This document shows positions 49,083 through 58,075 of a DNA stretch of 64,000 nt, piece by piece (position 1 is the first letter of the stretch; every line of letters starts with the position of its first letter). The notes under the pieces are model-generated. The model did not search any database, was not told the origin of the DNA, and saw nothing but the letters and a program-made list of their open reading frames with translations. A program made the position numbers and the translations under genes. Source of the DNA: an uncultured Oscillospiraceae bacterium (GTDB lineage: Bacteria > Bacillota > Clostridia > Oscillospirales > Oscillospiraceae). Location: positions 1 through 64,000 of the forward strand of contig CAKUAS010000008.1 of NCBI GenBank assembly GCA_934636655.1, read 5' to 3'.

Positions 49083-49952
49083 TCAGTCCCTTTCCCACCG
49101 GCAGGTCGCGCCGCAGGGCAGCACGAGGCCGGAATCGGTGACCGGCAGGCCAAGCTCGCGGCTTTCCGAGCGTCCGCCGAATTTTTTTGTGAATATGCTC
49201 TCCGTGACATACGAGAGCACAGAGGGTGACAGCCCCGTCGTGTAGGAGTTTATTATCACAAACAGCGGATCATCCGACAGCACGCCCGCACACAGTGACA
49301 CGAAAGGCCAAAGGTTCTGCTCAAGCTTCCATACCTCGCCGCCGGGGCCGCGCCCGTAGGACGGCGGATCCATGATGATGGCGTCGTATTTTCTGCCGCG
49401 GCGTATCTCACGCTCGACGAATTTTGCGCAGTCGTCGACTATCCAGCGTATCGGCGCATCGGAAAGTCCGGAAGCGGCGGCATTTTCCTTGCCCCATGCA
49501 ACCATTCCCTTAGCCGCGTCGACGTGGCAGACGCTTGCCCCGGCCTTGGCGCAGGCTATAGTTGCCGCGCCCGTGTAGGCAAAGAGATTCAGGACATTTA
49601 TCGGGCGGCCCGCCGTGCGTATCTTATTCATGGCAAAGTCCCAGTTGCAGGCCTGCTCTGGGAAAAGGCCCGTGTGCTTGAAATTCATGGGCTTTACGTT
49701 GAACGTGAGCTCCCCGTAATTTATCTTCCAGCTTGCCGGAAGTCCGCCCTTATCCCAGGCTCCGCCGCCGGTAGATGCACGGCGATATCGCGCATCACGC
49801 ATGTTCCATCGCGTGTCGATGCGCGGCGTGTCCCATATGGCCTGCGGGTCGGGGCGCACAAGATAAAACCTGCCCCAGCGCTCAAGCTTTTCACCCTTTG
49901 AGCAGTCGATGAGCTCAAAGTCCTGCCATTTATCCGATATCCACATAAGCAT
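49083..49952 (-). CDS. Class I SAM-dependent methyltransferase (RlmI/RlmK-like)
   Basis: A 289-residue Rossmann methyltransferase. Motif I is VLNLFAYTGAATIACAKAGA (SAM binding), preceded by TGLFPEQACNWDF. The motif IV-type sequence is AIIMDPPSYGRGPGGEVWKLE, which resembles the DPP motif of base-modifying rRNA methyltransferases such as RlmI and RlmK. No RNA-binding PUA domain precedes it. ATG at 49952 or at 49946 could be the start. It is the first gene of the twelve-gene run. Confidence 0.85.
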   Translation of the reverse strand: MLMWISDKWQDFELIDCSKGEKLERWGRFYLVRPDPQAIWDTPRIDTRWNMRDARYRRASTGGGAWDKGGLPASWKINYGELTFNVKPMNFKHTGLFPEQACNWDFAMNKIRTAGRPINVLNLFAYTGAATIACAKAGASVCHVDAAKGMVAWGKENAAASGLSDAPIRWIVDDCAKFVEREIRRGRKYDAIIMDPPSYGRGPGGEVWKLEQNLWPFVSLCAGVLSDDPLFVIINSYTTGLSPSVLSYVTESIFTKKFGGRSESRELGLPVTDSGLVLPCGATCRWERD

Positions 49953-49982
49953 ACCTTACCTATTATACTGATATAGCATTTT

Positions 49983-50011
49983 ATTTTAGCATTTTTTATA
50001 TGTATAAGCAA
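49983..50011 (-). promoter_or_regulatory. Promoter of the twelve-gene run
   Basis: Minus strand TTGCTT (50011-50006), 17 bases, TAAAAT (49988-49983), about 30 bases before the methyltransferase start. Confidence 0.5.
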
Positions 50012-50076
50012 GAAAAATACGTTCACAATTTCGGCGGTGCATATATATGATTTTTTAGGCAATTTTTAAAATTTTC

Positions 50077-50130
50077 TTGACAAGGCCGCTGTCTGTGTGT
50101 ATGCTAAGTGTATGAGAACGAACCACACAG
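50077..50130 (+). promoter_or_regulatory. Promoter of the GntR-ABC operon
   Basis: TTGACA (50077-50082), 17 bases, TATGCT (50100-50105). CTGTGTG (50093-50099) and CACACAG (50124-50130) are inverted copies flanking the expected transcript start, possibly an operator for the GntR protein. Confidence 0.65.
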
Positions 50131-50151
50131 TTAGCTTGGAGGGGTCAAACA

Positions 50152-50517
50152 GTGATCAGCATAAACTTCCGCGATCCGCGTCCTATATATGAGCAGATAA
50201 AGGACGGGATGCGCCGCCTGATCGTTTCCGGGGCGCTGCCTGCCGGCAGCAAGATAAGCTCGGTGCGCGAGATGGCGACAGGACTCGCGATAAACCCCAG
50301 CACCATACAGCGCGCTTACCGCGAGCTTGAGGCCGAGGGCTATATCTGCTCCGTGCCGGGCAAGGGCAGCTTCGTATGCTCAAACGACGAGGCAGAGGCT
50401 CTTAACCGTGCGGAGCTGCTCGGCAAATTCGACGAGCTTGTCACGGAGCTTGGCTACATCGGTGTTACAAGGCAGATGCTTTCTCAGCGCCTGAAAGGAG
50501 AGCAGAACAATGATTGA
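50152..50517 (+). CDS. GntR family regulator (YtrA-type), 121 aa
   Basis: The start is GTG at 50152, fixed by GGAGGGG nine bases upstream. The winged helix reads PIYEQIKDGMRRLIVSGALPAGSKISSVREMATGLAINPSTIQRAYRELEAEGYI (residues 9-63). The short C-terminal tail marks the YtrA class, which usually represses its own ABC transporter operon. The next gene overlaps by eight bases. Confidence 0.93.
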   Translation: MISINFRDPRPIYEQIKDGMRRLIVSGALPAGSKISSVREMATGLAINPSTIQRAYRELEAEGYICSVPGKGSFVCSNDEAEALNRAELLGKFDELVTELGYIGVTRQMLSQRLKGEQNND

Positions 50518-51403
50518 GATCAAAAACGTCGTCAAGGAGTTTGACGGCTTCCGCGCGCTCGACGGACTGAGCATGACCGTTCCGGGCGGCTCGGTTTACG
50601 GCCTTGTAGGACCCAACGGCGCGGGCAAGAGCACGATCATCCGCCACCTGACCGGCATATACAAGCAGGATTCCGGAGAGGTGCTCGTTGACGGACAGCC
50701 CGTGTTTGAAAATCCCGCCGTCAAAAACCGTATCGCGTACATCCCCGACGATATATTTTACTTTGCAAACGCAAGCATCGGCGAAATGGCGAATTTCTAC
50801 CGCAGCATTTATCCGCAGTTTGACGCAGAGCGTTTCAAAAAGCTCGGAGAGGTGTTCGGTCTCGACGTAAAGCGCCAGATGCGCAAGCTTTCCAAAGGCA
50901 TGCAGAAGCAGGCCGCGTTTTGGATGATGATGGCGCTCAGGCCGGATATCCTCGTGCTCGACGAGCCGGTCGACGGCCTTGACCCCGTGATGCGCCGCCA
51001 AATATGGAGCATCATCATGTCCGACGTTGCGGAGAACGGAACGACAGTCCTCGTCTCGTCGCACAATCTGCGCGAGCTTGAGGATGTGTGTGACCACGTC
51101 GGAATAATGAACAAGGGCAAAATTATGATCGAGCGCAGCCTGAGCGAGCTTCAGGAGGGCATCGTCAAGATGCAGCTTGCCCTGCCCGACGGCGAGACGC
51201 TGCCCGAGGGGCTTGATATCCTGCACAGCTCCTCCACCGGCAGGCTGCAAACCATTATCCTGCACGGAACATCGGCGGAGCTTGAGGAAAAGCTTTCGCC
51301 GTGCAAGCCGCTGTTCATGGACTTTGTTCCGCTGACGCTTGAGGAGATATTTATTTATGAGCTGGGAGGTGCCGACTATGAAGTCAAAGATATCGTTCTT
51401 TAA
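50510..51403 (+). CDS. ABC transporter ATP-binding protein
   Basis: A 297-residue ATPase of the YtrB/BcrA type: Walker A GPNGAGKST (about 37-45), Q-loop IPDDI, signature LSKGMQKQ, Walker B ILVLDEPVDGLDP and switch VSSHNLREL. The signature has K rather than G in its third position. It pairs with the large permease downstream; its start lies in the end of the GntR gene. Confidence 0.93.
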   Translation: MIEIKNVVKEFDGFRALDGLSMTVPGGSVYGLVGPNGAGKSTIIRHLTGIYKQDSGEVLVDGQPVFENPAVKNRIAYIPDDIFYFANASIGEMANFYRSIYPQFDAERFKKLGEVFGLDVKRQMRKLSKGMQKQAAFWMMMALRPDILVLDEPVDGLDPVMRRQIWSIIMSDVAENGTTVLVSSHNLRELEDVCDHVGIMNKGKIMIERSLSELQEGIVKMQLALPDGETLPEGLDILHSSSTGRLQTIILHGTSAELEEKLSPCKPLFMDFVPLTLEEIFIYELGGADYEVKDIVL

Positions 51404-53174
51404 TCCCGGGCTTTTCAAAAGCACGCTCCGGCGCTTTTGGCCGCTTTGGATAATTCACTTTGCCGGCTGGTTCCTGTTCATGCCGATGCTGACGCTTATA
51501 AACAGCATCGGACCTAACAAGTACGATGATTTCGTATTCACCATATCGGAATCGGCGATTTTTGCCGCACCGATCACTGCGTTTCTCATGGCGATAATAT
51601 CCGCCATGGCCGTATTCAGCTTCATGTATTCAAGCCGCAGCACGGGTCTCGTCGCCTCTCTGCCGCTTCGCCGCGAAACGATCTTCGGCTCTGTGTGGCT
51701 CGGCGGTCTCGCAGCGGTGATAGGCTCGAACCTCCTTATCGCGTTGCTGACCTTCCTGTTCTCTCTCGGTGCCGATGTGAGCACTGCGCTCGCGTTCAAG
51801 GCGGTATGCACATGGCTGGGCGTATACTCAATGCAGTTTATACTGTTTTTCGGCATTGCCTCGATAACCGCTGTGATGACCGGAAGCATCGTCGTTCTGC
51901 CGATACTTTATGTTGTCTTCAACTTCTTCGTTTTCGGCATGGAGGCCATAATCCGCGCGCATTTTTCCTACCTCATTTGGGGTATGTCAAACTATTCGCT
52001 CGACTGCGTTCTCGACTTCCTGTCCCCGATCGTTTACATGACCGGTGATTTCGTTCCGGAAGTCACTTACAGAACGATACCCTATGCATTTGACAGCTTC
52101 AGCCCCATCACCACCACCCGCGAGTGCATAGCCTTCACCTTCGAACACTGGCTGCCCGTCATCATCTACTGCATCGTTGGCCTTGTTTTCTCCATTGCGG
52201 CGCTTATGATGTTCAAAAAGCGCAGAATGGAGTCCGCCGGAGATGTTGTCGCGGTACGCTGCCTGAGACCCGTTTTCAAATACGGCGTTGCCGCGTGCTC
52301 GGCGCTGTGCGGCGGTCTGCTGCTGTATGTGATGCTCTATTCGCTGTTCAACGTTCCCGCGCTGTCGGTCATCATCATGATACCAAGCATGATGATATTT
52401 GCCTTCATCGGCTATTTCGGCGCGAAGATGCTGCTTGAAAAGAGCTTCCACGTTTTCCGCGGCGGCTGGGTCGGATTTATCGTGATCTGCTGCCTGTGCG
52501 CGGTGTTCACGCTCTGCTGCGACCTTGACGTATGCGGCGTAGGAAGCTATGTTCCCGAGGTCAGCGAGATAGAGAGCATGAGCATGTACTCGGCAGGGAA
52601 AATAAAGCAGCCCGAAGCTATTGAGAGTTATCGCAATCTGCACCTTAAGATACTCAGCCAGAAGGATAAATACGAGAGCCTTGACGAAAGCTCCGACGAT
52701 TCCGGTTCTCTCCTGTTTGTCTACAATCTCAAGAACGGCAGGACCGTCACGCGCGAGTACGTTATCCCCGGCAATGACGAGATCTACGAAGAATATTATG
52801 ACTTGATGAACTCTCCGGCGGTCCTCATTGAGCGCTTCACTCCGCGCATCCCCGTGACCGCTGAGAACTGCGACTATGCCGTGCTCTGGACGGAGGACGG
52901 CCGCAGCGCGGAGCTCACGCCCGAGCAGGTCGTCGACTTCTATCAAAACGCGCTCATCCCCGATATCAAGGCCGGGCGCAAGATCATAGGCGGAGACGTT
53001 TATTACCTCGCAACGATGGAGGTCACGCTCATAAGCTCCGACGAGACCGAGCTGGACGACTATTATAATCTCTCGGTCGATATAAACGTCGACTGCACCG
53101 AGTGCGTCTCCTGGATACAGAAAAATCTCAATATTGAGCTCCCCCTGCCGGACATTGGCGATACAGAACAATAA
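51378..53174 (+). CDS. ABC transporter permease with large extracytoplasmic C-terminal region
   Basis: The start at 51378 follows GGGAGGT (598 aa) and overlaps the ATPase by 26 bases. About ten hydrophobic segments cover residues 25-390. After them a soluble region of some 200 residues (from about 400, SEIESMSMYSAGKIKQPEAIE onward) is acidic, with a beta-strand and helix mix. Substrate unknown; related systems respond to cell-wall-active agents. A terminator follows. Confidence 0.88.
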   Translation: MKSKISFFNPGLFKSTLRRFWPLWIIHFAGWFLFMPMLTLINSIGPNKYDDFVFTISESAIFAAPITAFLMAIISAMAVFSFMYSSRSTGLVASLPLRRETIFGSVWLGGLAAVIGSNLLIALLTFLFSLGADVSTALAFKAVCTWLGVYSMQFILFFGIASITAVMTGSIVVLPILYVVFNFFVFGMEAIIRAHFSYLIWGMSNYSLDCVLDFLSPIVYMTGDFVPEVTYRTIPYAFDSFSPITTTRECIAFTFEHWLPVIIYCIVGLVFSIAALMMFKKRRMESAGDVVAVRCLRPVFKYGVAACSALCGGLLLYVMLYSLFNVPALSVIIMIPSMMIFAFIGYFGAKMLLEKSFHVFRGGWVGFIVICCLCAVFTLCCDLDVCGVGSYVPEVSEIESMSMYSAGKIKQPEAIESYRNLHLKILSQKDKYESLDESSDDSGSLLFVYNLKNGRTVTREYVIPGNDEIYEEYYDLMNSPAVLIERFTPRIPVTAENCDYAVLWTEDGRSAELTPEQVVDFYQNALIPDIKAGRKIIGGDVYYLATMEVTLISSDETELDDYYNLSVDINVDCTECVSWIQKNLNIELPLPDIGDTEQ

Positions 53175-53178
53175 AACT

Positions 53179-53211
53179 TACAGCACCTCACGATCATGTG
53201 AGGTGCTGTTT
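53179..53211 (+). terminator. Terminator of the GntR-ABC operon
   Basis: ACAGCACCTCAC, loop, GTGAGGTGCTGT followed by TTTT. Confidence 0.9.
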
Positions 53212-53254
53212 TACGCTTTAAATTGTGCTATATGACGCGTTCTTCAATACCGTG

Positions 53255-53283
53255 TTGACAAGTTTTTGGTGATAATGTATAAT
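53255..53283 (+). promoter_or_regulatory. Promoter of methionine gamma-lyase gene
   Basis: TTGACA (53255-53260), 17 bases, TATAAT (53278-53283): a consensus promoter 57 bases before the start. Confidence 0.85.
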
Positions 53284-53339
53284 GCAGCTATGAATTTCAG
53301 TAATACCGATATAAAATTTTAGCAAGATTGGAGAATGAC

Positions 53340-54542
53340 ATGGAAAAAGAAATGCTCGAAAACGCCGGATTCGGCACACGCGCAGTCCACGCAGGCAACA
53401 TCAGAGACACGCAGTACGGCTCGCTTACGATGCCAATCTATCAGACCTCGACCTTCTACTTTGAAAACTGCGAGCAGGGCGGCCGCCGCTTTGCCGGTGA
53501 AGAGGGCGGATACATTTACAGCCGCCTCGGAAACCCCACCACCACGGTGCTTGAGGACAAGATCGCTGCGCTTGAGGGCGGCGAGGCCTGCGCGGCAGCG
53601 GCCTCCGGCATGGGCGCGATATCCTCCTGCCTGTGGTCTATAGCAGGCGCGGGAAAGCACATCATCGCCGATGAAACGCTATACGGCTGCACCTTTGCTC
53701 TGCTTAACCACGGCATGACAGAGTACGGCGTTGAGGTTACATTCACAGACCTCAGTGACATTGAGAATCTCAAGGCAAATCTTAAGAAAAACACCGTTGC
53801 CGTTTACCTGGAAACACCGGCAAATCCGAACCTCAAGATAACCGACATCGAGCTTCTTGCAAAGACCGCGCATGAATATAACGGCGATATCAAGGTCGTC
53901 TGCGACAACACCTTTGCCTCCCCCGCCCTGCAGAATCCCCTCAAGCTCGGCGCAGACGTTGTCGTCCACTCGGCGACCAAGTACCTCAACGGCCACGGCG
54001 ACGTTATCGCCGGATTTGTCGTAGGCTCGGCAGAGTTTATAACCCGCGTGAAGATGTTCGGTCTTAAGGATATGACCGGCTCGACGCTCGGACCGTTCGA
54101 GGCATGGCTCATCCTGCGCGGACTCAAGACCCTTGAGCTTCGCGTCGCTCGCCACACGGAGAGCGCAAAGAAGATCGCACTGTATCTGTACGAGAATGAC
54201 AAGGTCGAGCATGTCAACTATCCCGGACTTCCCTCTCATCCCGGACATGAGATAGCAAAGCGCCAAATGCGCGACTTCGGCGGCATGATCTCGTTTGAGA
54301 TAAAGGGCGGCAAGGAGGCCGGAATGAAGTTCTGCAACTCGCTCAGGCTGTGCACTATCGCAGTCTCACTCGGCGACGCGGAAACGCTCATTGAGCATCC
54401 TGCATCCATGACCCACTCCACCTACGGTCCGGAGGAGCTCAAAGCAGCCGGTATATCCGCCGGTCTTATCCGCCTGTCCGTCGGCCTTGAAAATGTCGAC
54501 GATATAATCGCCGATTTCGAGCAGGCCTTCAAGCAAATATAA
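53340..54542 (+). CDS. Methionine gamma-lyase or related Cys/Met PLP enzyme
   Basis: A 400-residue PLP enzyme. GTRAVHAGN at the start, YSRLGNPTTTVLEDKIAALEGG, ASGMGAISSCLW, ADETLYGCTFALLNHGM, the PLP lysine in VVHSATKYLNGHGDVIAG, and THSTYGPEEL are the Cys/Met metabolism family blocks. The presence of Cys-poor substrate loops and the STYGPEELxAAGI end fit methionine gamma-lyase best, but cystathionine gamma-lyase or O-acetylhomoserine sulfhydrylase cannot be excluded by eye. Start chosen at 53340, with TTGGAG upstream; a TTG four codons earlier is in frame. Confidence 0.88.
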   Translation: MEKEMLENAGFGTRAVHAGNIRDTQYGSLTMPIYQTSTFYFENCEQGGRRFAGEEGGYIYSRLGNPTTTVLEDKIAALEGGEACAAAASGMGAISSCLWSIAGAGKHIIADETLYGCTFALLNHGMTEYGVEVTFTDLSDIENLKANLKKNTVAVYLETPANPNLKITDIELLAKTAHEYNGDIKVVCDNTFASPALQNPLKLGADVVVHSATKYLNGHGDVIAGFVVGSAEFITRVKMFGLKDMTGSTLGPFEAWLILRGLKTLELRVARHTESAKKIALYLYENDKVEHVNYPGLPSHPGHEIAKRQMRDFGGMISFEIKGGKEAGMKFCNSLRLCTIAVSLGDAETLIEHPASMTHSTYGPEELKAAGISAGLIRLSVGLENVDDIIADFEQAFKQI

Positions 54543-54555
54543 GCTTATAATTTTT

Positions 54556-54584
54556 AAAGCCCGTCCACGGACGGGCTTTTTGTT
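54556..54584. terminator. Terminator after the lyase gene
   Basis: AAAGCCCGTCC, loop ACG, GACGGGCTTTTT; serves the convergent neighbours. Confidence 0.85.
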
Positions 54585-55014
54585 ATTTTCTGTTCATATA
54601 TTCCGGCTTTTTATGGCCGCAGACCGTGCAGTAATCGAGATCCTTTTCGTAGAAATGGCGATTTGACTCGATGTGCTGCTTCATTTTTATAAAGCGCGCT
54701 CTCTCCTGCTTTGTGAGCTTGCCTCGATAAGTCCGGTTTTTATAGTCGCGTGCTATGATGACGCTGACACCCAGAAATATGACGCCGAACACAATGAAGA
54801 TCACTGCAGCGACCCAAAGAACGCCCTGTGCTACCTCACCCATGGCCGGTCCGTTTAAAAACGGGCGGAAATACACGGCGCAGACGACGGCAATAAGCGT
54901 GAGCGCGGCATACACGCCGAACTGCGGCCACAGCGTCGGAGGCAGCTTTCCGCAGTGCGGGCAGATCTTCATTCCTTCGGGTATATAGTTCTTACAGTTT
55001 TCACATTCACGCAT
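54583..55014 (-). CDS. Zinc-ribbon membrane protein, 143 aa
   Basis: Starts MRECENCKNYIPEGMKICPHCG, a zinc ribbon (Cys4, Cys7, Cys18, Cys21). Two membrane helices (about 31-50 and 63-88) and a charged cytosolic segment (KNRTYRGKLTKQERARFIKMKQHIE) follow. A last CxxC pair occurs near the C-terminus (DYCTVCGHKKPEY). Function unknown. Confidence 0.75.
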   Translation of the reverse strand: MRECENCKNYIPEGMKICPHCGKLPPTLWPQFGVYAALTLIAVVCAVYFRPFLNGPAMGEVAQGVLWVAAVIFIVFGVIFLGVSVIIARDYKNRTYRGKLTKQERARFIKMKQHIESNRHFYEKDLDYCTVCGHKKPEYMNRK

Positions 55015-55086
55015 GCTTTTTCTCCTTTATGCGATGGTGCTTCTGATTATATCATATTTTGAGATTTTTTCAACAATTATGGCGCT

Positions 55087-55117
55087 TAAAAAGGAGCAGC
55101 TTTCGCTGCTCCTTAAA
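55087..55117 (-). terminator. Terminator of the NSS transporter gene
   Basis: AAGGAGCAGC, loop, GCTGCTCCTT with T-run on the minus strand. Confidence 0.8.
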
Positions 55118-55138
55118 CCGTATGTTATGTTGCTTTCC

Positions 55139-56569
55139 TTAGCTTCCGAAGTAACTCGTGATCTGAGCGTAGAGAACGAACGCCATGCCGACAGGAGTGA
55201 TGAACTTGTAGCAGATATCGAAGAATACCTTGCCCCAGAACTTGTGTCCGGAGATCTCGCACTCCTCAACAATGGTGTCGATCTTCCAGATCCAGCCGAT
55301 GCCAAAGGACATTATCATTGCACCAAGCGGCATCATGATACCCTCTGAGAGCATATCGTAGAAGTCAAGCCAGTCGCCGCTCCACGTCTGCTTATCTATG
55401 CCGAGCATGGCCGCGGGGTAGTCGATGGTCGCGCCGCCCGCAACGCCGGAGCCCAGACCGTCAAGAGCAACGGGGAGAGCGAAGACTAAGACGAGGATGG
55501 CAACGATGATAGCGTACTTTTTGCGTCCGGGAGCCTTGCCCTGCTCAACGTTCTGGTCGACCTTGAAGGAGGTGATGACCTCAAGCAGAGACATGGAGGA
55601 GGAGATAGCTGCGATGAAGACGAGGGAGTAGAACAGGAAGCCCATGATGTTGCCGACGTAACCCATCTGATGGAATACCATCTGCATGGACTTGAAGAGG
55701 AGTCCCGGGCCGGAGCTGGTCTCGCCGCCGAGGAACGCATAGCATGCGGGCATAACGATCATGCCGGCCATGATAGCAACGACGGTGTCGCAGATAACGA
55801 TGATGACTGCATTCTTCTGAACGCTTTCCTTCTTCTGAAGGTAGGAGCCGTAGGTGATCATAGCGCCCATGCCGAGGGACAGGGAGAAGAACATCTGACC
55901 TGCGGCAGTCTTGAGAACCTTGAGGAAGTCATTCTTCAGAGGCTCAAGGTTCCAGCCGAACATGAACTTGTAGCCGCCGCCTGCGCCGGGCTGAACCGCA
56001 ACGTAGATGATGACGATGAGAAGCATGACGAACAGTGCGGGCATGCCGATCTTGCAGAACTTCTCGATGCCGCCTTCAACACCGGCAGCAACGACGAATG
56101 CGTTGAGTGCGATGAAGATCGCGGTCCAGAGGACCATTGCGCCGCCGTTGCAGATGAAGACGCCGAAGAAGTCGGCGATGTCTGCAACACCCCAGGTGTT
56201 CCAGCCGAAGATAGCGGTCAGATAGCCGAGTGCGTAACGGGTGACCATGCCGCCGAGGACGAAGTAGAAGCACAGTACGAGGAAGGGAACGAGAACTGCC
56301 ATGTAGCCCATCCACGTGAACTTCTTGCTCAGCTTACGGTACGCCGCGACAGGGCTCATGCCGGTCTTACGGCCGATTGCGAGCTCGCCTACCATAACGG
56401 CGAGGCCAACGAATACTGCAAGAACGAGGTAAACGAGCAGGAAGGCGAAGCCGCCGCTCATACCCATCTTGTACGGGAAGCCCCAAATGTTGCCCAGACC
56501 GACTGCCGAACCGACGGCTGCCATGATGAAGCCAAAGTTGGAGCCAAAAGAAGCGCGATTGTTTTCCAT
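55139..56569 (-). CDS. Sodium-dependent NSS family transporter (amino acid symporter)
   Basis: A 476-residue secondary carrier with 11-12 hydrophobic segments. The NSS signature is FIMAAVGSAVGLGNIWGFPYKMG near the N-terminus, including the sodium-binding residues. GELAIGRKTGMSPVAAYRKL follows. MFFSLSLGMGAMITYGSYL (helix 6) and SSSMSLLEVITSF are further conserved segments. It is likely an amino acid importer, possibly for methionine or aromatic residues; the substrate cannot be read from sequence. It is monocistronic. Confidence 0.93.
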   Translation of the reverse strand: MENNRASFGSNFGFIMAAVGSAVGLGNIWGFPYKMGMSGGFAFLLVYLVLAVFVGLAVMVGELAIGRKTGMSPVAAYRKLSKKFTWMGYMAVLVPFLVLCFYFVLGGMVTRYALGYLTAIFGWNTWGVADIADFFGVFICNGGAMVLWTAIFIALNAFVVAAGVEGGIEKFCKIGMPALFVMLLIVIIYVAVQPGAGGGYKFMFGWNLEPLKNDFLKVLKTAAGQMFFSLSLGMGAMITYGSYLQKKESVQKNAVIIVICDTVVAIMAGMIVMPACYAFLGGETSSGPGLLFKSMQMVFHQMGYVGNIMGFLFYSLVFIAAISSSMSLLEVITSFKVDQNVEQGKAPGRKKYAIIVAILVLVFALPVALDGLGSGVAGGATIDYPAAMLGIDKQTWSGDWLDFYDMLSEGIMMPLGAMIMSFGIGWIWKIDTIVEECEISGHKFWGKVFFDICYKFITPVGMAFVLYAQITSYFGS

Positions 56570-57036
56570 AACTTTCTCTCCTTTATTTTACCTTTGCCGC
56601 GAATCGCAAGCGGCGAAAAAACCGGCGGCGTGTTAACTTTTCATTAACTGCGTGCCAAATTTATAAACTGACTTTACACTATATTCACACATTTTTCAAT
56701 ACTTTTTCGCTGTTTAAATATTAACTTTCGCTTTCATAGGCTAAAGTTTTGTGCAAGTTTCACAAGGTATTTGATTTATTCATAGATGATATTACTAAAA
56801 TTCAACTCCAACAACAATTGTCAATTATTTGGCGTTCATGCCCTCGTTAACATTTTCTTAACGCGCGTGTTAACTCTCTTAACGCTACTCTGTCAAGAAA
56901 TTAATATACGCGCGAGAAAAAATTCGCTTTGCACTTGATTTTTTGAATATATAATGTAGAATATTACTGTTATAGACTACGGCGACCAGCGGCCGATAAC
57001 TGCGGAATGCTGTTTTCAGCAGAATGGAGACATGAA
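56570..57036. other. Intergenic region with phased TTAAC repeats
   Basis: No gene is seen. TTAAC occurs at 56633, 56644 and 56721, then four times in a row at 56847, 56858, 56870 and 56879, with start-to-start spacing of 11, 12 and 9 bases, all in the same orientation. The region separates the NSS gene from the phosphoribosyltransferase. TTGATT (56936-56941), 16 bases, TAGAAT could be the promoter of the latter. Confidence 0.6.
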
Positions 57037-57591
57037 ATGACTTACGAAATGGACATTGCCGGCTTAAAACGCGAGCTGCCCCTGTGCAAGGTCACCGACG
57101 ACCTCTACATAGGCGCATTTGTCATGTTCGGCGATGTTGAGCTGACCGTCCACTGCGCAGCCGAGCTTCTCAAAAGAGCTCCCGAATATGACTACCTCAT
57201 TGCTCCCGAGGCAAAGGCCATTCCTCTTCTCTACGAAATGGCGCGCCAGAGCGGCGCGGAAAAATACTTCCTCGCCAGAAAAGGTCCCAAGGCCTACATG
57301 AGCGGCGTATTTGAAGTCCACGTCAAGTCCATCACCACCATGGACGTGCAGCGCCTTGTTATCGACACGGCCGATGCCGAGCTCATAAAGGGAAAGCGCA
57401 TCCTTATAGTTGACGACGTTATATCCACCGGCGAGAGCCTCCGCGCAATGGAAGAGCTCGTTAACCGCGCAGGCGGCAACATCGTCGGCAGAATGGCTGT
57501 CCTCGCAGAGGGCGCGGCGCAGAAGCGCGACGATATAATCGTTCTGGGCGATCTGCCCCTGTTTAATCCCGACGGCACAGTCAAAGCTTAA
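57037..57591 (+). CDS. Phosphoribosyltransferase (adenine PRT-like), 184 aa
   Basis: Type I PRT fold. The PRPP motif is ILIVDDVISTGES (about residues 129-141). A flexible-loop region precedes it (YFLARKGPKAYMSGVFEVHVKS). The start at 57037 follows GGAGA. Its N-terminal half is like that of the adenine PRT family (DYLIAPEAKAIPLLYEMARQSG), but the exact base cannot be named. No purine riboswitch is found upstream. It ends in a terminator. Confidence 0.85.
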   Translation: MTYEMDIAGLKRELPLCKVTDDLYIGAFVMFGDVELTVHCAAELLKRAPEYDYLIAPEAKAIPLLYEMARQSGAEKYFLARKGPKAYMSGVFEVHVKSITTMDVQRLVIDTADAELIKGKRILIVDDVISTGESLRAMEELVNRAGGNIVGRMAVLAEGAAQKRDDIIVLGDLPLFNPDGTVKA

Positions 57592-57600
57592 TTTTCAACG

Positions 57601-57630
57601 TAAAAAAGCTCCCCAATGGGGAGCTTTTTT
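57601..57630. terminator. Bidirectional terminator
   Basis: AAAAAAGCTCCCC, loop AAT, GGGGAGCTTTTTT between the convergent PRT gene and tadA. Confidence 0.9.
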
Positions 57631-58075
57631 ATCGCGTTTTTTTGAAAAAGGCCTTTAATAACTGCGCCGACTCCTCGGCTCGCACTCCGCCGTAGATGGC
57701 CGGCTTGTGCCCGTAGCGCTCCTCAAACAGATTGATGACGCTGCCGCATGAGCCGGTGTTTTCGTCCTTGGCGCCAAAAACGACGATCGGGATGCGTGAA
57801 TTGATTATGCCTCCGGCGCACATCGGGCAGGGTTCAAGGGTAACATATATCGTACAGCCGGTGAGCCTCCAGTCGCCTACCTCCCGGCACGCTTCGCGTA
57901 TGGCCTCCATCTCGGCGTGATGAGTCGCGTCATGGCTCTCCTCACGTTTATTGCGGCCGCGGCCTATTATATTGCCCTGCGCGTCGGTTATCACGCATCC
58001 GACGGGGATCTCGTCCTCGTCAAAGGCCTCGCGCGCAAGAGTGAGAGCTGCGCTCATATATTCTTCTCTGTCCAT
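57629..58075 (-). CDS. tadA: tRNA-specific adenosine deaminase
   Basis: Makes inosine at the wobble position of tRNA-Arg. 148 residues with the zinc site: His and Glu in THHAEMEAI, and the cysteine pair in LEPCPMCAGG (PCxxC). GSCGSVINLF and an Arg/Tyr-rich end complete the family pattern. The gene overlaps the LysR stop by 22 bases. Confidence 0.94.
   Translation of the reverse strand: MDREEYMSAALTLAREAFDEDEIPVGCVITDAQGNIIGRGRNKREESHDATHHAEMEAIREACREVGDWRLTGCTIYVTLEPCPMCAGGIINSRIPIVVFGAKDENTGSCGSVINLFEERYGHKPAIYGGVRAEESAQLLKAFFKKTR

Noticed and set aside
51987..53171. Open frame of 394 codons on the minus strand
   Set aside because: Antisense to the ABC permease, whose membrane helices and ribosome site are clear.
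55670..56647. Open frame of 325 codons on the plus strand
   Set aside because: Antisense to the NSS transporter; Glu/His/Ala/Asp-rich sequence without motifs.
56930..57036. Possible purine riboswitch before the phosphoribosyltransferase
   Set aside because: The conserved core of that class is not present, and the short leader cannot form the three-way junction.
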